A DNA stretch of 64,000 bases from Planctomonas sp. JC2975 (GTDB lineage: Bacteria; Actinomycetota; Actinomycetes; Actinomycetales; Microbacteriaceae), in assembly GCF_012985205.1 (NCBI RefSeq), contig NZ_JABEKS010000001.1, positions 1,426,001-1,490,000 on the forward strand, read 5' to 3'. Each line of letters begins with the position of its first letter. The first letter of the stretch is position 1. Position numbers and translations under genes: made by a program. Below, in pieces: positions 7,898-15,469 of this stretch. Under the pieces are notes generated by a model. It saw only the letters and a program-made list of their open reading frames with translations, ran no database searches and was not told the origin of the DNA.

Positions 7898-8644
7898 TCA
7901 GCGGTGGGCGGGGTTGGCGCCGGCCTCGCGCGCGCCGAGCGAAACCATGCACAGGTCCGGCTCGACGAACGGGATCAGCCGAGCACCCGCGCGATGGCGG
8001 TCGTCGAACCGTTCCAGCATGCGCTCGACGAGTCCGCGGTGCACGGAGCAGACCACGTCGGGGCGCTCGCGTGCGAGGTCGCGGAACGGGCATCCGCGCA
8101 TCAGGATGTCGTCACCCGCGAGCTCGGGCTCGAAGCCCCACGAGTCGAGCACCTCCACGAGTGACGCCACGGAGTCCGCCTCGGCGGAGGTCTCGACCGA
8201 ATCGGCCCAGTTGCGGCCGGCCTCAGTCGACGCCCGTGCTGCGGCGCTGCGACGGGAGGGCTTCGCTGCAGAAGCACCGTCGCCTCCCGCGTCCTGGCCG
8301 CCGATCGCGTGCACGAGGACCCCGAGCAGCCGCTCTCTGGCCTCTGTGGCCCGCAGGGCACCGCCGGGCGAATACAGCATCCGCGGGCGCCCTCGCCGGT
8401 TCTCCTGCACGGCACGGCGCTGCACCAGGTCGGAGGCGACCAGCTGATCGAGGTGGAACCGGGCGGTGGTCACGTGCACGCCCAGCGCCTCCGCGATGGC
8501 GTGCGCATCGAGCGGATGCTCCGCCCCGGCCAGCACCTCCAGCACGCGTCTGCGTGCCGCCGGCTCGAGGGCGACCGCGGCCGCCGCGCTCTCAGCGGAC
8601 GACGCATGCCACCCAGAGGCCTCCGACTCCTTGCGTGCAGTCAT
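7898..8644 (-). CDS. ArsR/SufR-like regulator with a putative Fe-S cysteine set
   Basis: A 248-residue protein. Its N-terminal winged helix (about residues 28-100) carries LDAHAIAEALGVHVTTARFHL as HTH and RRGRPRMLYSPGG as the wing, the layout of COG2345 regulators such as SufR. The C-terminal domain has Cys in RGCPF, VVCSVH and DLCMVS, spaced C-x13-C-x32-C, which suits an iron-sulfur or metal site. A low-complexity Ala/Ser/Arg linker separates the halves. ATG at 8644 overlaps the globin stop as ATGA, so the two are co-translated. Together they suggest a nitric-oxide or oxygen response; the cluster itself is inference. Confidence 0.75.
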   Translation of the reverse strand: MTARKESEASGWHASSAESAAAAVALEPAARRRVLEVLAGAEHPLDAHAIAEALGVHVTTARFHLDQLVASDLVQRRAVQENRRGRPRMLYSPGGALRATEARERLLGVLVHAIGGQDAGGDGASAAKPSRRSAAARASTEAGRNWADSVETSAEADSVASLVEVLDSWGFEPELAGDDILMRGCPFRDLARERPDVVCSVHRGLVERMLERFDDRHRAGARLIPFVEPDLCMVSLGAREAGANPAHR

Positions 8645-9165
8645 GTGCTCTCCCCCGCAATCTGCGTCGTCGCGACGCGGTCGGCCCCGAACTCGGCGAG
8701 ACGCGGCTCGTCGCGGCTCGGCTCATCGCGGCTCGGCTCATCGCGCCGTCCGATCGATTCGTACCGGCTCCCCGATCGCCCCTGCAGCCTTCGCCGAATC
8801 GACCCTGCGATCCTGGTCGCCTGCACCTTGGCGTGCTCGGCCACCCGGCCCGCGAAATGGTCGTCGACGTTCGCGATCCAGAGTTCGAGCCATCGGTCGA
8901 ACTCGGCCGCCCCAAGCGGATGCTTCGCGTGCAGCACATGGTGCAGCTGCAGCGCATTGCGCCGGTACAGCCCGGCGTTGAACAGCACCGTCTGCCAGAA
9001 GTCGCACATGATCGGCAGGTGGTGATCGAGGTCCATGTGGGCGACGTCGGTGAAGATCGGCCCGATCAGCGGGTCGGCGAAGGCGCGTCGGTAGAACGAC
9101 GTCACGAGGAGGGAGACGTCGTCCCGATCCTCGAGGTCGTGCTTCGCGATCGCTGCCTCGGACAT
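8641..9165 (-). CDS. Group III truncated hemoglobin
   Basis: A 174-residue protein. Residues 10-130 follow the trHbP pattern: LLVTSFYRRAFADPLIGPIFTDVA, then DFWQTVLFNAGLYRRN, then HVLHAKHPLGAAEFDRWLELW, with a His in the proximal position and the DFW motif. Group III globins bind haem and are linked to O2/NO/peroxide chemistry. The C-terminus beyond about residue 130 is an unusual charged tail containing DEPSR three times, encoded by a 15-bp tandem repeat. ATG at 9165 (protein start SEAAIAKHD) is chosen because upstream codons lack bias. It is coupled to the Cys-containing regulator downstream. Confidence 0.82.
   Translation of the reverse strand: MSEAAIAKHDLEDRDDVSLLVTSFYRRAFADPLIGPIFTDVAHMDLDHHLPIMCDFWQTVLFNAGLYRRNALQLHHVLHAKHPLGAAEFDRWLELWIANVDDHFAGRVAEHAKVQATRIAGSIRRRLQGRSGSRYESIGRRDEPSRDEPSRDEPRLAEFGADRVATTQIAGEST
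8704..8743 (-). repeat. 15-bp in-frame tandem repeat in the globin tail
   Basis: The 15-base unit CGGCTCGGCTCATCG occurs at 8714-8728 and 8729-8743, with a 10-base related copy at 8704-8713. Being a multiple of three, it encodes repeated DEPSR in the C-terminal tail, and copy number could vary without frame loss. Confidence 0.85.
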
Positions 9166-9577
9166 AGGGTCCACCTTAGGTCGAATAAACCGCATCGAAC
9201 TGCTGCTTATCCGCGCCACGCAGATCGACCGGATGCGCTCTGGCGCGCACTTCATCATTAAACCGCATTGTGGTAGTTTTTAATCAACGCGATTCATTGT
9301 TGAACGCCTCCTGGCGCAACCCCGGGAGGAACCGGTCGCTGCCTGACGGTACGGCCACCGGCGGCGTCGGCGCATCCCCCCTTCGGCGCCGGCGCCACTT
9401 CTGTTTCTCAACGATCGGCCGGCAGGGCAGCGGCACCACTCCATGACGTAAACTTCTGACAAAGTGACACCTTTGTCACATTGTTCTGTCGCAGTGTTCC
9501 GGCCCGCCGTGATCGGCACGCCGCTCACGGCTCGGCGTACGTCGGGCCTCTTCACTGCACCCTGATGGGGAGCCAGC
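9166..9577. other. Intergenic region between the globin and GntR genes
   Basis: This 412-bp non-coding gap lies between divergent genes. The left part is AT-rich (ATTAAA at 9257-9262 and TTTAAT at 9279-9284 form a weak dyad) and is a likely promoter zone for the globin operon. The middle (9310-9420) is G/C-rich with no gene. The right part holds the GntR-side operator. No open frame with convincing codon bias is present. Confidence 0.6.
9457..9478. promoter_or_regulatory. Inverted repeat upstream of the GntR gene, candidate operator
   Basis: TGACAAAG-TGACAC-CTTTGTCA is a perfect 8-bp inverted repeat with a 6-bp spacer, about 100 bp upstream of the GntR start. It is followed at once by ACATTGTTCT (9478-9487), a 10-mer that also occurs upstream of iolC at 19068-19077. 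Confidence 0.6.
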
Positions 9578-10348
9578 ATGCCTGACACGATCGCCGAGCA
9601 GACGAGGCTGCCGTCCGAATTGTTCGTTGACATCGATCGGTCCAGTCCCATCCCCATGTACTTCCAGGTCGCGACCACGATCGAGCGGGCGATCACCGAC
9701 GGCATCCTGGCGCCTGGCGCCCGGCTGGAGAACGAGATCGCACTCGGCGAGCGCCTCGGGCTCTCCCGTCCGACCGTGCGACGCGCGATCCAGGAGCTGG
9801 TGGGCAAAGGTCTGCTCGTGCGGCGTCGCGGCATCGGCACGCAGGTGGTGCAGCGGCCGGTGACGCGCAAGGTGGAACTGACCAGCCTGTTCGACGATCT
9901 CGAGCGCGGGAGCAAGCATCCGTCGACCGCGCTGCTGACCCGCGAAGTCATCGAGGCCGACGACGCGATCGCGGAACAGCTGTCCGTGCCGAAGGGATCG
10001 CCGGTGCTGCACGTGCGTCGCCTGCGATCATCTGACGGCGTTCCCCTGGCCGTGCTGGAGAACTACCTGCCGTCGGAGTTCACCGACATCACCGCCGAGG
10101 AGCTGCAGATCCGCGGCCTGTACCAGCTGCTCCGCGCCCGCGGAACCATGATGAGCGTCGCCCAACAGCGCATCGGCGCCAGGGCCGCGACATCGGAGGA
10201 GAGCAGACTCCTCGACGTGAAGGCGCACGGCGCTGTGCTCACGATGGATCGCACGGCGTACAACAACAACGGCAAGGCGGTCGAGTACGGCCACCACTGC
10301 TACCGGCCCGACCTCTACGCGTTCGAGATCACGCTCGTCAACAAGTGA
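9578..10348 (+). CDS. GntR/HutC-type regulator with UTRA domain, probable inositol-locus regulator
   Basis: A 256-residue protein. Residues 22-90 form the GntR winged helix (PMYFQVATTIERAI, LENEIALGERLGLSRPTVRRAIQEL, then the wing LVRRRGIGTQVV). Residues 95-250 form a UTRA ligand-binding domain with VLHVRRLRSSDGVPLAVLENYLP and DRTAYNNNGKAVEYGHHCYRPD, the usual end of HutC-group proteins. UTRA domains bind sugars, sugar phosphates or amino acids. It lies directly downstream of, and convergent with, the iol operon, so it is the natural candidate regulator, most likely a repressor relieved by an inositol intermediate. A perfect inverted repeat precedes it. Confidence 0.85.
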   Translation: MPDTIAEQTRLPSELFVDIDRSSPIPMYFQVATTIERAITDGILAPGARLENEIALGERLGLSRPTVRRAIQELVGKGLLVRRRGIGTQVVQRPVTRKVELTSLFDDLERGSKHPSTALLTREVIEADDAIAEQLSVPKGSPVLHVRRLRSSDGVPLAVLENYLPSEFTDITAEELQIRGLYQLLRARGTMMSVAQQRIGARAATSEESRLLDVKAHGAVLTMDRTAYNNNGKAVEYGHHCYRPDLYAFEITLVNK

Positions 10349-10440
10349 CGGACGGGTCCGTTCCGTCGAGAGGGCTCCTCAGCTGCGTCTCGGTATGCCG
10401 AAACCCCGATCAGCGCCGAGTCTCGGGCCGGCGCACAGCC

Positions 10441-11319
10441 TCAGGCCAGCGCAGAACGCAGGAACTCCACCGATGCGCGCGCATCGTCGATCGGACCGGC
10501 GCCCTCCTCCGGCGCATCGTCGATGACGTTGTCCTGTTCGAGCACGAACCAGCCGTCGTATCCGACCGCATCCAGGCTGGCGAGGATGCTCCGCACATCC
10601 ACGTCCCCCTGACCGAGCGGCCGGTACATCCCGGCGACCACGGCGTCGTAGTAGGTTCGCTCGCCCGTCTGCACGGTGCGCACGAGCGCGAGGTCGACAT
10701 CCTTCAGGTGCACGTGCGCGATGCGGTCGGCATGGGCAGCGGCGAAGGCGACGGGATCCGTTCCGCCGATGAGCAGGTGCCCGGTGTCGAGGCAGAGCGG
10801 GATGCCGGATCCGGCGAGCACGCGGTCGAGGTCGTCGGCGGTCTCCACCATGGTGCCGACGTGCGGATGCAGCACGGCGAGCACGCCGGCATCCTGCGCC
10901 GTCTGTCGCAGCCGGTCGAGGTTGCCCAGCAGAGTCGCCCAGCCGACCGCATCCAGTTCGGGACGGGAGTCGTAGCCCTCGACGCCCGTCGCGGCCGCGA
11001 GCACCAGAACGGATGCCCCCGCCGACTCGTACGAGGCCAGCTCGGCCTCGACCTCCGGAACGGGGTCGTGCAGCGGATCGTGCAGCACGACGGGCACGAA
11101 CCCGCCGGTCGCCCGCAGGCCGAAGCCCGAGAGCAGCTCGGCCTTCTCGGCCGGCGTCTCCGGCAGGAATCCGAGGGGACCGAACTCGGTGGCGGAGAAT
11201 CCGAGCTCCGCCATCTCGCGCAGCACGCGGTCTGGCGGCAGCTGGTAGCCCCAGCCGGGAACCTCGCAGACTCCCCATGAGATGGGTGCTGCTGCGATCT
11301 TCGGTGCGGATGCGGTCAT
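10441..11319 (-). CDS. iolE: Inosose dehydratase
   Basis: A 292-residue TIM barrel of the sugar-phosphate isomerase/epimerase family. The opening IAAAPISWGVCEVPGWG is the classic IolE start (APISWG), followed by TEFGPLGFLP, VLHPHVGT, CLDTGHLLIGG, HVHLKDVD and the closing GWFVLEQDN. The metal ligands are expected from the His, Asp and Glu of these motifs. It converts 2-keto-myo-inositol to the diketone substrate of IolD. ATG at 11319 overlaps the iolG stop as ATGA and ends the iol operon. Confidence 0.9.
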   Translation of the reverse strand: MTASAPKIAAAPISWGVCEVPGWGYQLPPDRVLREMAELGFSATEFGPLGFLPETPAEKAELLSGFGLRATGGFVPVVLHDPLHDPVPEVEAELASYESAGASVLVLAAATGVEGYDSRPELDAVGWATLLGNLDRLRQTAQDAGVLAVLHPHVGTMVETADDLDRVLAGSGIPLCLDTGHLLIGGTDPVAFAAAHADRIAHVHLKDVDLALVRTVQTGERTYYDAVVAGMYRPLGQGDVDVRSILASLDAVGYDGWFVLEQDNVIDDAPEEGAGPIDDARASVEFLRSALA

Positions 11320-12482
11320 CGCAGTGCTCCTTCTGCGGTCGTGGCCTGTGATGTCGTCGTCGTCGCGGAATCGGAGCCGGATCCAGGCCCGCACTCCGCC
11401 GCGCCCTCTCGGGTGTTCAGTATCTCGGCGTGCGGATACGCGACGGCGACGCTGCGTCCGCCGGTCTCCATGGCGGCGATCACGGCGTGGGCGACGGCGG
11501 TGGCACGGTAGCCGTCGACGGCGGACGCGAGCGCGGATCCTTCGTAATGGTCGCGCGTGACGGCGTCGACCCATTGCTGCATCTCCGCGCGATACGCCGC
11601 CGCGTATCGCGGCCGCCAGTCGGCCGGATAGGCGCTCTGCCTTGTCAGGCCGGTGTCGCGCACCACGGCCGTCGGCGCACCGATCGCGAGCGTGCCGGTC
11701 TCGCCGACGACCTCGAGCTTGACGTCGTATCCGTAGACGGCGTTCACGAACACCTCGACAGTGGTCAACGCGCCGTCAGCCGTGCGAAGGAGGAGTAGCT
11801 GCGGATCCTGCCGCTGAGGCAGCAGGCTCGTCGACGCCGGTGCGTGCCAGCTCACCTCGGCGACCGGCGCCGAGAGCAGCCACGGCGTCTGATCGAGCTC
11901 GTGGATGGCCGAATTCAGCACCGTCGAGGCCGAGTCTCCGCTCGGATCGCTCGACACGTTGCGGTGCACGGCGTGCGCGAGCAGCGGCCGGCCGATCTCG
12001 CCGGCGTCCAGCGCCTGCTTGAGCTCGACGAGAGCGGGATCGAAGCGACGTGAGAATCCCACGGAGACCAGCCGGCGGCCGGCTTCGCGCTCCGCGACGA
12101 TGATGCGCGCGCAGTCGTCCAGGTCGAGCGCCAGCGGCTTCTCGCAGAGCACCGGCTTGCCGGCGGCGATGGCGGCGAGCACCAGGGCGGTGTGCGTCGA
12201 GTCGTGGGATGCCACGACCACCGCGTCGACGGCATCCGCTGCGATGAGTTCCAGCGGATCGGCGACGGCGAGCGGCGCGCCGAGCTCGGCTGCCAGTGCC
12301 TGCGCCCGAGCCAGGTCGATGTCGGCCACAGCCTCGAGGACGGCGCCGTGCGTCGACCCTGCGATGGCCCTGGAATGGTCGCTGCCCATGATGCCCGCAC
12401 CGATCACGCCGATGCGCAGGGGGCGGCTCGGCGGCACCGCCTCGACGGTGCGCTGCGGTGCGGTGGAGCTGTCCTGAGTCAT
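11316..12482 (-). CDS. iolG: Inositol 2-dehydrogenase, Gfo/Idh/MocA family
   Basis: A 388-residue protein. The Rossmann domain has IGVIGAGIMGSDHS at residues 24-37 (NAD-binding GxGxxG), and the catalytic Lys is in CEKPLALD (residues 113-120). The substrate region includes GFSRRFDPALVELK and NSAIHELDQTPWLL, where the conserved His of inositol dehydrogenases lies. It oxidises myo-inositol to scyllo-inosose, the first step of the pathway. The last 30 residues (Ser/Thr/Ala-rich) are beyond the usual end of the family. It is coupled to iolE by ATGA. Confidence 0.88.
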   Translation of the reverse strand: MTQDSSTAPQRTVEAVPPSRPLRIGVIGAGIMGSDHSRAIAGSTHGAVLEAVADIDLARAQALAAELGAPLAVADPLELIAADAVDAVVVASHDSTHTALVLAAIAAGKPVLCEKPLALDLDDCARIIVAEREAGRRLVSVGFSRRFDPALVELKQALDAGEIGRPLLAHAVHRNVSSDPSGDSASTVLNSAIHELDQTPWLLSAPVAEVSWHAPASTSLLPQRQDPQLLLLRTADGALTTVEVFVNAVYGYDVKLEVVGETGTLAIGAPTAVVRDTGLTRQSAYPADWRPRYAAAYRAEMQQWVDAVTRDHYEGSALASAVDGYRATAVAHAVIAAMETGGRSVAVAYPHAEILNTREGAAECGPGSGSDSATTTTSQATTAEGALR

Positions 12483-12558
12483 GTGTTCCTCGTGTGTCTA
12501 GGGTCTGCTGTGTTGTCGTGCGGTGGACTCGCTGCGCCTCACTCGGCGGGGTCGAGCC

Positions 12559-12597
12559 GCCCGCTTCCGGGCTGGTGCCCTCAGCCCAGAAGCGGGC
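12559..12597 (-). promoter_or_regulatory. Hairpin at the iolD-iolG junction
   Basis: GCCCGCTTC (12559-12567) pairs with GAAGCGGGC (12589-12597), and inside that GGGCT (12569-12573) pairs with AGCCC (12583-12587) around a 9-base loop. The structure covers the iolD stop codon (12583-12581). In mRNA it could act as a partial terminator or as a processing and stability element that sets iolG-iolE levels below iolD. Confidence 0.55.
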
Positions 12598-14494
12598 GCT
12601 GCCTCCGTCGCTGCTCGACGTACTCGGCGCGCGCACTCCGCGTGCTCTCCAGCTCGGAGACCTCTGCGACGGGAACGTCCCACCAGCCTTCGCCGTCTGG
12701 TGCGTAGGAGAAGGGATCCGAGTCGACGTGGATCAGCGTGGAGGTCTCGCTCGCCTTCGCGGCGGTCACCGCGTCGCGGAGCCGGGCTGCGGCATCCGCT
12801 CCCGGCGCGATCTCGATGACGTCGACGCCGTAGCTGCGCGCGTTGGCGGCGAGATCCACAGCCGTGAGCAGCCCGCCGGACTCGAAGTTCGACGCCTCGC
12901 GGTTCAGGTAGCGGTAACGGGTGCCGAAGCGCTGCGATCCGACCGTCTCGGAGAGGTGTCCGATCGACGCGAATCCCTGGTTCTGAATGAGCACCACGAT
13001 GATCTTGATGCCCTCGGCGACGGCCGTCGCGAGTTCGCTGTGCAGCATGAGGTACGAGCCGTCGCCGACCATGACGATGACGTCGCGGTCGTCGCCCATA
13101 GCCTCGAGCCCGCGCTTCACGCCGAGGCCGCCCGCGATCTCGTATCCCATCGTCGAGAACGCGTATTCCACGTGGTAGCCCATCGGGTCGCGCACACGCC
13201 ACAGCTTGTGCAGGTCGCCGGGAAGCGATCCCGCCGCCTGCACGACGACATCCCGATGGGCGCTCGCGCCCTGAACGGCACCGATGATCTCGCTCTGGCC
13301 GAGCAGTTCGGCGCCTGTGGCCTTCAAGGCCTCGTCGACCACGGCATCCCACTGGCGCTTCTGAAGCGCAATGAGCTCCTCGTAGTCGGCGTCGACGCGG
13401 TGACGGTCGAGCGCGCCGTGAAGCGCGACGAGGGTCTCGCGGGCATCCGCGATGACCGGGAGCTGCGTGCCGTGCTTGTACGCGTCGAACGAGGCGACGT
13501 TCACGTTCACGAACGTGACGTCGGGGTTCTGGAACGCCGTGCGGCTCGCCGTCGTGAAGTCGCTGTAGCGCGTGCCGATGCCGATGATCACATCCGCTTC
13601 CGCCGCGAGCCGGTTCGCGGCGGTCGTGCCGGTGGCGCCGACGCCGCCGAGGTACTGCGGGTGGTCCCAGTTCAGTGAGCCGCCGCCGGCCTGACTGGTG
13701 CCGACGGGAATACCCGTGCTCTCCACGAGCTCGCGCAGCGCGTCCTCCGCAGCCGAGTAGATGACGCCGCCGCCGGCCACGATGAACGGGCGCTTGGCAC
13801 CGCGGATGGCCGCTGCCGCGGCATCCAGCGCCCAGCGCTCGGGAGCCGGGCGGCGGAGGTGCCATTCGCGGTCCTGCAGGAACTCCACCGGAACATCGAG
13901 CGCCTCGGCCTGCACGTCCTCCGGCAGGGCGATCGTCACCGCGCCGGTCTCCGCCGGATCGGTCAGCACACGCATCGCGGCGAGCGCGATGGACAACAGC
14001 TGCTCGGGTCGCTGCACACGGTCGAAGTACCGCGACAGCGGACGGAACGCGTCAGTCACCTGCACGCCGGTGTCGTGCGGATGCTCCAACTGCTGCAGCA
14101 CGGGATCCGCGACGCGCGTGGCGAAGGTGTCGCTCGGCAGGAGCAGCGCCGGCAGCCGGTTCGCCGTGGCGAGCGCAGCACCGGTGAGCATGTTCGCCGC
14201 GCCAGGGCCGACGGATGCCGTCGCCGCGAGCGTGGCGCGCCTCCTGTGCACCCGCGCGAACCCGACGGCCTGATGCACCATGGCCTGCTCGTTGCGCGCC
14301 TGGTGGTACGGCAGCAGCCCTGGATCCTGCACGTTGTACTGCTTCAGCGCCTGTCCGAGGCCCGCCACGTTGCCGTGGCCGAAGATGCCGAGGATGCCGG
14401 GCACCGTTCGCTCCCGGATCTCGCCATCGACCGTCCACTGGTGCGCCAGGAACTCGACCAGCGCCTGGCCGACGGTCATGCGTCGTGTCGTCAT
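12581..14494 (-). CDS. iolD: 3D-(3,5/4)-trihydroxycyclohexane-1,2-dione acylhydrolase (decyclizing)
   Basis: A 637-residue thiamine-diphosphate enzyme with the three domains of the acetolactate-synthase family. The N-terminal PYR domain contains GILGIFGHGNVAGLGQAL and YHQARNEQAMVHQAVGFAR, with the catalytic Glu in the NEQ context. The central domain contains FIVAGGGVIYS. The C-terminal PP domain has the ThDP-Mg motif MVGDGSYLMLHSEL followed by VVLIQNQGFASIG. This is IolD, which opens the inosose-derived ring. ATG at 14494 overlaps the iolB stop as ATGA. The length matches the family. Confidence 0.92.
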   Translation of the reverse strand: MTTRRMTVGQALVEFLAHQWTVDGEIRERTVPGILGIFGHGNVAGLGQALKQYNVQDPGLLPYHQARNEQAMVHQAVGFARVHRRRATLAATASVGPGAANMLTGAALATANRLPALLLPSDTFATRVADPVLQQLEHPHDTGVQVTDAFRPLSRYFDRVQRPEQLLSIALAAMRVLTDPAETGAVTIALPEDVQAEALDVPVEFLQDREWHLRRPAPERWALDAAAAAIRGAKRPFIVAGGGVIYSAAEDALRELVESTGIPVGTSQAGGGSLNWDHPQYLGGVGATGTTAANRLAAEADVIIGIGTRYSDFTTASRTAFQNPDVTFVNVNVASFDAYKHGTQLPVIADARETLVALHGALDRHRVDADYEELIALQKRQWDAVVDEALKATGAELLGQSEIIGAVQGASAHRDVVVQAAGSLPGDLHKLWRVRDPMGYHVEYAFSTMGYEIAGGLGVKRGLEAMGDDRDVIVMVGDGSYLMLHSELATAVAEGIKIIVVLIQNQGFASIGHLSETVGSQRFGTRYRYLNREASNFESGGLLTAVDLAANARSYGVDVIEIAPGADAAARLRDAVTAAKASETSTLIHVDSDPFSYAPDGEGWWDVPVAEVSELESTRSARAEYVEQRRRQRPLLG

Positions 14495-15432
14495 CGGTGT
14501 GCTCCGTCGTCGTCTCGTTCTGCGTCGTCTCGTTGCGGGCCCCGGCGTCCATCGGCGGACTCCGTCAGCCGCGGATCCTGCGGCGTTCTCGCCCATTCGT
14601 CGCGGATCCAGCTCTGCCGCGGATCGTCGCTGATCAGCCATTCCCGCAGCTCGCCTGGACCGGCCATCACGTTCAGGTAGTAGAGGTCGTACTCGGGAGC
14701 GGCCGCGGCCGGCCCGTGGAATCCGAACGGCACGAGAGCGATGTCGCCGGTGCGCACCATGGCGCTGGTGTCGATCTCACCCGCGGGCGACGAGTACGCG
14801 GCGAAGGTGCCGAATGCGTCCGCGTCCTGCGGGGCATCCGCTCCGGCCCGGGTCGCCGACTCGAAGTAGTAGATCTCCTCGAGCTGCGACTCGTGCCCGT
14901 CGACGGCCTCGTCGTGCTTGTGCGCCGGATGAGACGACCAGTTGCCACTCGGCGTGATCACCTCGCACGCGATGACCGCTGCGGCGTCGAGCGCATCCGG
15001 CGTGCCGAAGTTGTGCACGCGTCTGGTGTCGCGACCCGCTCCCCTGATCTCGACGGGCACGTCGGACTTGGCGAGGTATGCGCTCGGCTTGCGCTCCGAC
15101 GTCACGGCTTCCGCGACCGCGACGCGGCCGGATCCGCTGATGGTCAGAGCGCGGCCGGCGCCGACGTAGAGCACGTCGGTGGCGCCGTCGAACACGCTCG
15201 CGCGTCCGTGAAGCACTGTCGTCGTGTCGTCGTGCCCGACGCGGAATCCGCCGGCGAGCGGAACAACGATGCGCTCGACATCCGCGGCAGGGAGCCCGAC
15301 CGCCCCGTCGTCGAGGACGGCGATGCGGATGCCGGTGTGCCGCCATCCGGCGATGCCGTCGTCGACGACCGACTCCCACTCCCCGCGTCTCAGCGAGCCT
15401 GCTGGGAAGAACCATTCGTTGCGCACGACCAT
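14491..15432 (-). CDS. iolB: 5-deoxy-glucuronate isomerase
   Basis: A 313-residue bicupin. Motifs NWSSHPAHKHDE and ESQLEEIYYFE give the His/His/Glu metal site of IolB, followed by GDIALVPFGFHGPAAAAPEYDLYYLNVMAGP, the conserved second cupin stretch. It isomerises 5-deoxy-glucuronate to 2-deoxy-5-keto-gluconate, the substrate of IolC. The C-terminal 20 residues (Arg/Asp-rich) look like a strain-specific extension. ATGA overlap with iolD; 37 bp separate it from the mmsA stop. Confidence 0.92.
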   Translation of the reverse strand: MVVRNEWFFPAGSLRRGEWESVVDDGIAGWRHTGIRIAVLDDGAVGLPAADVERIVVPLAGGFRVGHDDTTTVLHGRASVFDGATDVLYVGAGRALTISGSGRVAVAEAVTSERKPSAYLAKSDVPVEIRGAGRDTRRVHNFGTPDALDAAAVIACEVITPSGNWSSHPAHKHDEAVDGHESQLEEIYYFESATRAGADAPQDADAFGTFAAYSSPAGEIDTSAMVRTGDIALVPFGFHGPAAAAPEYDLYYLNVMAGPGELREWLISDDPRQSWIRDEWARTPQDPRLTESADGRRGPQRDDAERDDDGAHR

Positions 15433-15469
15433 GTGACGCGGTGCCTTTCTCCGGCGGGACCGCCGGCGA

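Noticed and set aside
15451-15466. Terminator between iolB and mmsA
   Set aside because: CCGGCGG-GA-CCGCCGG folds only with a 5-bp stem once a realistic loop is allowed, and the genes are in one operon.
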